DNA of 64,000 nucleotides, taken from the NCBI RefSeq assembly GCF_009674485.1, contig NZ_WKJJ01000025.1, forward strand, positions 1 through 64,000. The letters run 5' to 3'. The DNA comes from Pseudoduganella rivuli (lineage in GTDB: Bacteria > Pseudomonadota > Gammaproteobacteria > Burkholderiales > Burkholderiaceae_D). The notes under the pieces are model-generated. The model had not been told where the DNA came from and did not search any database. It saw only the letters and a list, made by a program, of their open reading frames with translations. The stretch's first letter is position 1; each line of letters starts with the position of its first letter. The translations under genes and the position numbers were made by a program. Below, in pieces: positions 58,202 to 64,000 of the stretch.

Positions 58202-59175
58202 CCGCGCCTTACTATATTGAAGTCTTGTCGCGCAGCGGCGACATCCTGCAACGCCACCGCTTCGAGCAATTGCCGATCCATATCGGCCGTGGCTACCACA
58301 ACGAATTCATCCTCGACGATGCGCATACGGCGGAGCGCCACGCGGTAATCGACGCCGATGCCGACGGCCACCTGGTGATGCACGACCTGGGCAGCCAGAA
58401 TGGCGTGATCCACCTCGGCAAACGCTTGCCGCAAGTGCCGCTGTCCGGCACCACGGTGGTGCGGCTGGGACACACGCGGCTGCGCGTGCGCAACGCGGAT
58501 TTCCCCGTGCCGCCGGAAGTGGCCGACACCACCATGCATGCGTGGGAAGGCGGCGTGCCCGCCCTGGCGGGCCTGGCGCTGATCGCGCTGTTCACCGGTG
58601 TCGACGTGGCGCTGTCGGACGCGGAATCGTTCAACGCCATCCGCTACCTGCTGGTGATCGCGTCCGGCCTGGGCGCGGGGCTGGTCTGGTGCGGCGTGTG
58701 GGCGCTGGCCAACCGGCTGTTCGGCGGCCACGCACGCTTCGGCCGCCACCTGTTCATCCTCGGCAGCGGCCTGATTGCCATCGGCGCCTGGAAAGCCATC
58801 AGCAGCGTGCTGGCCTATGCGTGGTCGGCCGAAGTGTTTACCCGCTACGGCAACCTTGCCACGCTGGGACTGGGCTGCGGCATGGTGTTCTTCCACCTGC
58901 GCACCATCCTGCCCCGCCACCCGCGCCGCCTGGCCGCGATGTCCTGCCTGCTGATGGCGGCCGGGTCCGGGCTGATGCTGATGAACAATTACCAGAGCAC
59001 GGGCCGGCTGTCGAATGAACTGTACATGTCGGTGCTGCTGCCGCCTGTGGCGCGCCACAGCCCCGACCATTCCGTCGACGACTTCATGCAGCAGGCCGCC
59101 AAGCTGAAGCACCAGGCCGATGCGGCCAAGGCCAAGACCGTGAAGGCGGAGCTGGATGATGACGATGGGGATTGA
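58198..59175 (+). CDS. FHA domain membrane protein
   Basis: 325 residues. The N-terminal FHA domain (about 20-100) has the phosphothreonine-binding signature IHIGRGYHNEFILDD and DLGSQNGVIHLG. About five transmembrane helices (115-260) and a cytoplasmic tail rich in Ala/Lys/Asp follow. It recognises phosphorylated threonine partners and could anchor a signalling complex in the membrane. It is coupled to the periplasmic protease gene by a 4-bp overlap, suggesting cross-membrane signalling. Not related to T6SS Fha by its layout. Confidence 0.88.
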   Translation: MTAPYYIEVLSRSGDILQRHRFEQLPIHIGRGYHNEFILDDAHTAERHAVIDADADGHLVMHDLGSQNGVIHLGKRLPQVPLSGTTVVRLGHTRLRVRNADFPVPPEVADTTMHAWEGGVPALAGLALIALFTGVDVALSDAESFNAIRYLLVIASGLGAGLVWCGVWALANRLFGGHARFGRHLFILGSGLIAIGAWKAISSVLAYAWSAEVFTRYGNLATLGLGCGMVFFHLRTILPRHPRRLAAMSCLLMAAGSGLMLMNNYQSTGRLSNELYMSVLLPPVARHSPDHSVDDFMQQAAKLKHQADAAKAKTVKAELDDDDGD

Positions 59176-59222
59176 TCGGCGCACAATTGAAATAATTGAA
59201 ATTTTATTATTTTGATATCCTG

Positions 59223-59250
59223 ACGGCTTTCCACTGCGGAGAGCCGTTTT
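59223..59250 (+). terminator. Hairpin with T-run that spans the toxin ribosome site
   Basis: A 10-bp stem ACGGCTTTCC / GGAGAGCCGT (59223-59232 / 59238-59247, one G-T pair) with loop ACTGC is followed by TTT. By form it is an intrinsic terminator for the FHA gene. The 3' arm contains the GGAGA that serves the toxin TTG start at 59249, so folding would both end upstream transcription and hide the toxin ribosome site. Confidence 0.6.
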
Positions 59251-60649
59251 GCCGAACAATTCGTCCAGTATCTGGTTTGCGCTCGAGCAGCACGAGCGCC
59301 GGCTTGGCCATGGCGATGGCTGGCGGCCCGGCTATGACAGCCTGGGGCGGGTAAAGGACGCATCGCACGGATTCGGCCTGCGCGACTTGGCCAGCCAATT
59401 GTCCCGTGTCGAGCGCGTGCGGCAGGCCATTGCCGATTCGGGCGAACTGGCCCGGCGCCTCCTCATCAACCGGCTATCCGGCATCTCCCTCGACGCCATC
59501 TGGCCCATACTCATCGCAAGCTGCGAAGACATCGCCCTCTACTACGGCGGCTCGGTGGTGGCCGGCGCCACGGTCGGCGCGGCGGGCGGTGCGTTTTTCG
59601 GCGGCGTGGGCGCCATCCCCGGTGCGGCAGTGGGCGCCACGGCAGGCGCCCAGGTCGGCGGCTGGGTCATGGCGGCGCTGGGATTGAAGTCACTGGTGGA
59701 GGGGCTGGCGACGGCAATTCCCGATGCCCTGCACTACTACGAACGGGGCTTTCGCGAAGCGTGGGGTGCGGCCCCGCAGGACAGGCCGGCGGCCATCCAG
59801 GTGTTTGGCGATAGTGCCGGCGGCAACGTACGCCAGGCTGCCTTCGAGTTCGCCAATGGCCACGTGGTGATGGTCGCGGCCATCCTGACGGCGCTGATGG
59901 CGTATGTATCGCGCGGCAAAGGCAGCAAGACCCTGGTATTGCAGGAGATCCGCGACAGCGCGCGCCTGGGCCCGAAAGTCGCCCGGTGGATCGAGGAAAA
60001 CGAACAAAAGCTGGCAAACCATCCAGCCTTGCAATCGCGCCGCAGCAATGCAGTGGGCGGCGCCGCCGGCGAGCCGCCACCTCCGCCGCCGAAACGCGGC
60101 CGCCAGCCCGAGGAAAACGAACCGCGCCGGGCGCCAGCCGGCATGCCGCAGAAGAAGGTCCCCTGCTTCCAGCCCAACGACTTGCCGCAGGCCAGCTATC
60201 CGGAGTTTGACCGGCAGTTGGCCGGGCAGGAGGCGGGGTTGAATGATATGACGGTGGAGCAATATCTTAAGGGACGGGAAGCATTTGAAAATGGCGATAT
60301 CAAACGCAGCGCATCCGCAGCAAGAAGTGCTCGGGAGGATTACAAGAAGGAACTCATCGAATCGATACACTTAGAGCTTCGTAAGGCGGGGTGGTCTTCA
60401 CACGACGCACGGGTTAAAGCTGAAGGAGATGCTGCTAAAAAAATGAGTGCGTTGGCGGCTTTGCACAATCCCGACATGATTGCAGGTGGCCAAGACGTGA
60501 TCCGCGATTTTGGTGACCGTAACATTAATTCACGTATCGGACCTCAGTGGAGAAGCCGTGTAGGAATTCTAGATCACGCCGCAGCAGAAGTACCGGAACC
60601 AATGCGACCGCATGCCAAAATGAATGCAAAACTTGAGCGATGCAAATAG
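59249..60649 (+). CDS. Tde-like type VI DNase effector (polymorphic toxin type 15, Ntox15)
   Basis: 466 residues from a TTG start with GGAGA six bases upstream. An N-terminal region (1-95) is followed by a glycine zipper (about 100-145, many GxxxG and GxxxA steps such as GAAGGAFFGGVGAIPGAA), an alpha-helical middle and a proline-rich linker (275-282). The toxin domain (about 304-466) runs from VPCFQPN through QLAGQEAGLNDMTVEQYLKG to AALHNPDMIAGG, which holds the HxxD motif (His406, Asp409), and then GDRNINSRIGPQW. This matches the Ntox15 (toxin_43) family of Tde1/Tde2 DNases. The zipper is the part known to help cross the target inner membrane. The 3' part is more AT-rich than the 5' part. 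Confidence 0.9.
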   Translation: MPNNSSSIWFALEQHERRLGHGDGWRPGYDSLGRVKDASHGFGLRDLASQLSRVERVRQAIADSGELARRLLINRLSGISLDAIWPILIASCEDIALYYGGSVVAGATVGAAGGAFFGGVGAIPGAAVGATAGAQVGGWVMAALGLKSLVEGLATAIPDALHYYERGFREAWGAAPQDRPAAIQVFGDSAGGNVRQAAFEFANGHVVMVAAILTALMAYVSRGKGSKTLVLQEIRDSARLGPKVARWIEENEQKLANHPALQSRRSNAVGGAAGEPPPPPPKRGRQPEENEPRRAPAGMPQKKVPCFQPNDLPQASYPEFDRQLAGQEAGLNDMTVEQYLKGREAFENGDIKRSASAARSAREDYKKELIESIHLELRKAGWSSHDARVKAEGDAAKKMSALAALHNPDMIAGGQDVIRDFGDRNINSRIGPQWRSRVGILDHAAAEVPEPMRPHAKMNAKLERCK

Positions 60650-60660
60650 GAACGAAAATT

Positions 60661-61272
60661 ATGGATGAGGACTTCGAATATTTCTTGGAACAAATGGGGC
60701 CATCGACTCACAAACGCACCGTCCCCACCTCAAGCATTGAGCGCTACCGAGGAAAACTTCCGGACCAACTGCTGGCGTACTGGGAAGAACATGGCTGGTG
60801 TGGCTATGCCGATGGCCTGTTCTGGACAGTTGACCCGCAAGAATATGAGCCAGTGCTGGAAGCTTGGATAGGCGACACACCGCTAATGGAAAAAGACGCT
60901 TATCACATCATTGCTCGGAGTGCTTTCGGCAAATTGTACTTTTGGGGGGAACGCACGGGCGACTCATTGAAAGTCTTTGCGCCAGGCTCATATTGCTTCC
61001 CACGTAAAGCGATGTATGAAGAAAGTGAGCTGGATTTTGGGTTGCGCATATTCTTCAGCAACCGGGACCGCAAAGAAAATGATTTCGATGACTTGTTCAC
61101 TCCAGCGATGAATAAGCTGGGACCGTTAACGTGCGATGAAATGTACGGCTTCGTGCCCGCGCTGGCACTGGGCGGCCCGTCAGACCTGGCGCACCTGCAA
61201 AAGATCAAGGCCGTCGAGCACCTGGTATTCCTCGCCCAGCTCGCACCGCTGGAAGTCATGACGCCGCCGTAG
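60661..61272 (+). CDS. Tdi-like immunity protein 1 (GAD-like + DUF1851)
   Basis: 203 residues from the ATG 11 bp after the toxin stop, with AGGAACG upstream. The N-terminal part (1-110, IERYRGKLPDQLLAYWEEHG) is a GAD-like domain and the C-terminal part (about 130-200, EMYGFVPALALGGPSDLAHL) is DUF1851. This architecture is that of Tdi1, the immunity protein of the Tde1 DNase effector. Position directly behind the effector makes it the most likely cognate immunity protein. Its 3' end is identical to that of copy 2 over 77 bp. Confidence 0.85.
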   Translation: MDEDFEYFLEQMGPSTHKRTVPTSSIERYRGKLPDQLLAYWEEHGWCGYADGLFWTVDPQEYEPVLEAWIGDTPLMEKDAYHIIARSAFGKLYFWGERTGDSLKVFAPGSYCFPRKAMYEESELDFGLRIFFSNRDRKENDFDDLFTPAMNKLGPLTCDEMYGFVPALALGGPSDLAHLQKIKAVEHLVFLAQLAPLEVMTPP

Positions 61273-61339
61273 TTAGCACACTTGGGCACATCCGTACCAG
61301 AATGGAATAAACCCAGAACGAGGAAAATAGGAATTGGGA

Positions 61340-61951
61340 ATGGATGAACACTTCGAAATGTTCTGGGGGGAATTCGGACCTGCCACTCACACGCGCCTCG
61401 TACCGCCTTCAAGCATTGATCGCTATCGCGGCAAACTCCCCGAGCAATTGTTGGCCTACTGGGAGGAGCACGGATGGTGCGGTTACGCTGATGGATTGTT
61501 CTGGACTGTCAATCCGCAAGAATACGAGCCGGTATTGGAGGCCTGGATCGGCGATACGGCATTCATGGAAAAGGATGCGTACCACATCATTGCAAGAAGC
61601 GCCTTTGGGAAATTGTACTTTTGGGGTGAGCGTACAGGAGAGTCATTAAAGGTCTTCTCGCCAGGTTCGTGTTGCTTTCCTCGCGAATCGTTATATCAGA
61701 ACGGCCAACTGGAACGCGGGCTACGTGCGTTCTTCGGCAACCGAGATCGTGATGAAAACGACTTTGCAGACCTATTCGCTCCTGCCCTGGATAAGCTCGG
61801 GCCGCTGGCCCACGACGAAATGTACGGCTTCGTGCCCGCGCTGGCCTTGGGCGGCCCGTCAGACCTGGCTCACCTGCAAAAGATCAAGGCCGTCGAGCAC
61901 CTGGTATTCCTCGCCCAGCTCGCACCGCTGGAAGTCATGACGCCGCCCTGA
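61340..61951 (+). CDS. Tdi-like immunity protein 2 (GAD-like + DUF1851)
   Basis: 203 residues from the ATG at 61340 (AGGAATTGGG upstream); an in-frame TTG six bases earlier is less likely. Same GAD-like plus DUF1851 order as copy 1, with the best-kept block GLFWTVNPQEYEPVLEAWIG. Its middle part (LKVFSPGSCCFPRESLYQNG) is the most diverged of the four. It is separated from copy 1 by 67 bp with no terminator, so the whole array can be one transcript. Either a spare immunity gene or one directed against a related toxin. Confidence 0.85.
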   Translation: MDEHFEMFWGEFGPATHTRLVPPSSIDRYRGKLPEQLLAYWEEHGWCGYADGLFWTVNPQEYEPVLEAWIGDTAFMEKDAYHIIARSAFGKLYFWGERTGESLKVFSPGSCCFPRESLYQNGQLERGLRAFFGNRDRDENDFADLFAPALDKLGPLAHDEMYGFVPALALGGPSDLAHLQKIKAVEHLVFLAQLAPLEVMTPP

Positions 61952-61975
61952 CAATGAGGTAAGTCATCAAAACTT

Positions 61976-62593
61976 ATGGATGAAGATTTCGAATATTTCA
62001 TGCAGACGATGGGGCCAGCCATACTCCAACGTCATGTGCCACGATCAACCGTGGAACGTTTCCGCAACAAGTTACCCAACCAATTGCTGGAATATTGGCA
62101 GGAACACGGATGGTGTGGCTACGCCAATGGGTTGTTCTGGACCGTCGATCCGCAGGAGTACGAACCTGTGGTGAAGGCCTGGATCGGGGGGACGTCCTTA
62201 ATGGATAAGGACACTTATCACATCATTGCACGGAGCGCATTTGGCGAATTGTACTTTTGGGGTGAACGCACTGGCGACTCATTGAAAGTCTTCGCGCCAG
62301 GCTCGTATTGCTTCCCTCGTAAAGCGATGTATGAAGAAAGTGAGCTGGATTTTGGGTTGCGCATTTTCTTCGGCAACCGTGACCGCGAAGAAAATGATTT
62401 CGGTGACTTGTTCACACCCGCATTGAAGAAACTTGGGCCGCTGGCTCACGACGAAATGTACGGCTTCGTTCCGGCTCTGGTCTTGGGCGGTTCGTCAGAT
62501 CTGGCGCGCCTGCAAAAGGTCAAGGCGGTCGAACATCTCGTATTCCTCGCCCAGCTTGAATCGCTGGAAATCATGACGCCGCCCTGCCTATGA
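61976..62593 (+). CDS. Tdi-like immunity protein 3 (GAD-like + DUF1851)
   Basis: 205 residues. N-terminal GAD-like part more diverged (MQTMGPAILQRHVPRSTVE) but the middle is nearly the same as copy 1, with 47 identical bases. A change from TGA to TGC at the ancestral stop extends the protein by two residues (CL). It follows copy 2 by 24 bp, and the linker with ATGAGGTAAGTCATCAA is repeated before copy 4. DUF1851 end: EMYGFVPALVLGGSSDLARL. Confidence 0.85.
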   Translation: MDEDFEYFMQTMGPAILQRHVPRSTVERFRNKLPNQLLEYWQEHGWCGYANGLFWTVDPQEYEPVVKAWIGGTSLMDKDTYHIIARSAFGELYFWGERTGDSLKVFAPGSYCFPRKAMYEESELDFGLRIFFGNRDREENDFGDLFTPALKKLGPLAHDEMYGFVPALVLGGSSDLARLQKVKAVEHLVFLAQLESLEIMTPPCL

Positions 62594-62611
62594 GGTAAGT
62601 CATCAAGACTT

Positions 62612-63223
62612 ATGGACGAGGATTTCGAATTTTTTCTGGCGAAGATGGGCCCGGACATACACCGACGACCTGTCCCGCTGTCCAGCATAGAACGTTACCG
62701 GGGCAAGTTACCCGACCAGTTGCTGGCATACTGGCAGGAACATGGCTGGTGTGGTTACGCCGATGGCTTGTTCTGGACCGTTGATCCGCAAGAGTACGAA
62801 CCTGTGCTGGAGGCCTGGATCGGGGATACATCCTTTATGGAAAAGGATGCTTATCACATCATCGCAAGAAGCGCCTTTGGAAAGCTGTACCTCTGGGGCG
62901 AACGCACCGGCCATTCGTTAAAGATTTTCGCGCCTGGAACCTATTGCTTCCCCAGCGACGAAGTCGCCCCGGACGACGATCTCGATTTTGAGTTACGCAT
63001 GTTTTTCGGCGCACGGAAACGCAAGGAGAACGATTTCGCGGACCTGTTTGCACCAGCGATGAACAAGCTGGGTCCATTGGGTTACGACGACATGTACGGC
63101 TTCGTTCCCGCGCTGGCCCTGTGCGGCCCGTCAGACCTGGCACACCTGCAAAAGGTCAAGGCCGTCGAGCACCTGGTATTCCTCGCCCAGTTGGCCCCGC
63201 TGGAAGTCATGACGCCGCCATAA
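62612..63223 (+). CDS. Tdi-like immunity protein 4 (GAD-like + DUF1851)
   Basis: 203 residues, last of the array. N-terminus MDEDFEFFLAKMGPDIHRRP, conserved YWQEHGWCGYADGLFWTVDP, then a diverged acidic segment (SDEVAPDDDLDFELRMFFGA) and a DUF1851 end with DMYGFVPALALCGPSDLAHL. The Gly-to-Cys change in that last motif is unique to this copy. The 18-bp linker from copy 3 is the same as the one between copies 2 and 3, supporting stepwise tandem duplication. It converges with a LysR gene. Confidence 0.85.
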   Translation: MDEDFEFFLAKMGPDIHRRPVPLSSIERYRGKLPDQLLAYWQEHGWCGYADGLFWTVDPQEYEPVLEAWIGDTSFMEKDAYHIIARSAFGKLYLWGERTGHSLKIFAPGTYCFPSDEVAPDDDLDFELRMFFGARKRKENDFADLFAPAMNKLGPLGYDDMYGFVPALALCGPSDLAHLQKVKAVEHLVFLAQLAPLEVMTPP

Positions 63224-63263
63224 GGGTCGGCACATGCGCCGCCGTTCGTACCGCATCGGCAGC

Positions 63264-64000
63264 TCAGGCAACCCTGAACCCCTGCTGCCGCGCCGCCACG
63301 CGCAGCGCATCAAGGAACATCCGCGTCCGCTTCGGCAAGCCGCGCGAGCCATAGACCGCGTGCATTTGCGCCGGTTGCCCGCTGGCCGATACCACGACGT
63401 AAGCGGGACACACCCGCACCAGTGCGCCGCTTTGCAGGTATGGCGCCGCCACCCAACTGGCCACGCGGCCGATCCCCGCGCCGGCCAGCACCAGCTCCAG
63501 CAAGCCGTTGCCCGTGTTGACGCGGTGCGCCGCCCGCATATGCACGCGCACCGTGCGCTGTGCCGACGCAAAGTGCCAGTCCTTCAAAATACGCGGCGCA
63601 ATATGCTGCACCAGCCGGTGTTCCGCCAGGTGTTCCGGTTCGGCCGGACTGCCCCACTGCTCCACATAGCCCGGCGCCGCGCACAGCAGGCGGTCGTATT
63701 CCCACAGCGGATAGCCCAGTAAATCGCTGGGCGCCGGAAACGCGCCGCGGATCGCGAAATCCAGTTTTTCCTGGATCGGGTCGACCAGCGCATCGGAATA
63801 CAGCACATCGATCTGCACGTCCGGGAAGCGCGCCGCCAGCCGCGCTATCTGCGCGGGAAAGAAATGGCGGCTGCCGATCTCCGGCGCGGAAAACCGGATC
63901 CACCCTTTCGGCGTTTCCTGCACATCCGCCAGCGATTCTTCCGCTTCAGCCTGCATGTCGAGGATGCGCCGCGCATAGTCGTAATACACGTCGCCCGCCG
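63264..64000 (-). CDS. LysR family regulator, cut by the window end
   Basis: Only the C-terminal 245 or so residues are inside the window; the helix-turn-helix lies beyond 64000. The visible part is the LysR effector-binding domain: GWIRFSAPEIGSRHFFPAQI, DVQIDVLYSDALVDPIQEKL, then GNGLLELVLAGAGIGRVASW. The linker helix just before (RILDMQAEAEESLADVQ) is typical of the family. It converges with the immunity array over a 40-bp gap, so it is probably not the regulator of that array, though this cannot be excluded. Confidence 0.88.
   Translation of the reverse strand, partial: AGDVYYDYARRILDMQAEAEESLADVQETPKGWIRFSAPEIGSRHFFPAQIARLAARFPDVQIDVLYSDALVDPIQEKLDFAIRGAFPAPSDLLGYPLWEYDRLLCAAPGYVEQWGSPAEPEHLAEHRLVQHIAPRILKDWHFASAQRTVRVHMRAAHRVNTGNGLLELVLAGAGIGRVASWVAAPYLQSGALVRVCPAYVVVSASGQPAQMHAVYGSRGLPKRTRMFLDALRVAARQQGFRVA

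Larger units (their letters stand above)
60661..63223 (+). repeat. Fourfold tandem array of paralogous immunity genes
   Basis: Four units of about 612 bp with a step of 636-679 bp. Linkers 2-3 and 3-4 share ATGAGGTAAGTCATCAA and CTTATGGA. Identical tracts are scattered: 61192-61268 equals 61871-61947 (copies 1 and 2), and 61003-61049 equals 62318-62364 (copies 1 and 3). Such patchwork is the mark of gene conversion among duplicates. Confidence 0.85.

Noticed and set aside
58198..59175. FHA gene as part of a type VI secretion cluster
   Set aside because: Type VI Fha proteins are soluble with a different C-terminal part. This one is a polytopic membrane protein coupled to a protease gene, and no other secretion gene is present.
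59249..60649. PAAR, VgrG or Rhs domain in the effector
   Set aside because: No PAAR-type motif, beta-spike or YD-repeat is visible in residues 1-300; only a glycine zipper and helices.

Overview
The window looks like chromosomal DNA from a GC-rich betaproteobacterium, most likely of the Oxalobacteraceae (Janthinobacterium / Massilia / Duganella type). This is an inference from the high GC content, dense gene packing, and the mix of families: OmpR/EnvZ, MdtABC-type RND pump, many chemotaxis-like and HDOD proteins, a class-IV ECF sigma factor with DGPF proteins. I see no rRNA, tRNA, CRISPR array, insertion sequence or prophage.

Region 1 (1-8.7 kb) carries a CheW-like protein, an HDOD protein, two tandem FapA/DUF342 paralogues, a small exported protein, and an ompR-envZ pair with a candidate operator. 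Region 2 (8.7-14.9 kb) has an ExuT-like MFS transporter with a GntR-type palindrome, divergent from a four-gene operon: VOC protein, two YCII/DGPF proteins and an ECF42-type sigma factor. That operon is preceded by a sequence matching the promoter signature known for this sigma group. A YqhD-like aldehyde reductase follows. Region 3 (14.9-24.1 kb) has a chemoreceptor with four 91-residue HAMP-type repeats, then a TPP riboswitch in front of a TonB-dependent receptor. Convergent to it is a translationally coupled pnuC / NadR-like kinase / outer-membrane protein operon, read here as a thiamin-uptake locus, followed by an S46 dipeptidyl-peptidase.

Region 4 (24.2-39.3 kb) contains a CheB-CheR-PAS fusion coupled to a histidine kinase, and an MdtABC-OpmB-like efflux operon divergent from its probable two-component regulator. 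Region 5 (39.3-55 kb) begins with a solitary FtsX-type permease behind a near-perfect sigma-54 promoter with two upstream palindromes. Housekeeping and accessory genes follow: GNAT, LysR, SppA, Na+/solute symporter, dGTPase, a DUF5984 immunity-like gene, MFS exporter, DUF3820, DinB, a cysteine-free glutaredoxin-like protein, a lipoprotein, and a c-di-GMP PAS-GGDEF-EAL gene coupled to an HDOD gene.

Region 6 (55-64 kb) has a pirin, ribA, a periplasmic S1C-type protease coupled to an FHA membrane protein, and then the most striking locus. This is a Tde-like (Ntox15, HxxD) DNase effector with a glycine-zipper N-terminal part, followed by four tandem GAD-like/DUF1851 (Tdi-like) immunity genes that are mosaics of one another. 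No secretion-system genes are present, so this looks like an orphan type VI effector-immunity island. A truncated LysR regulator closes the window.
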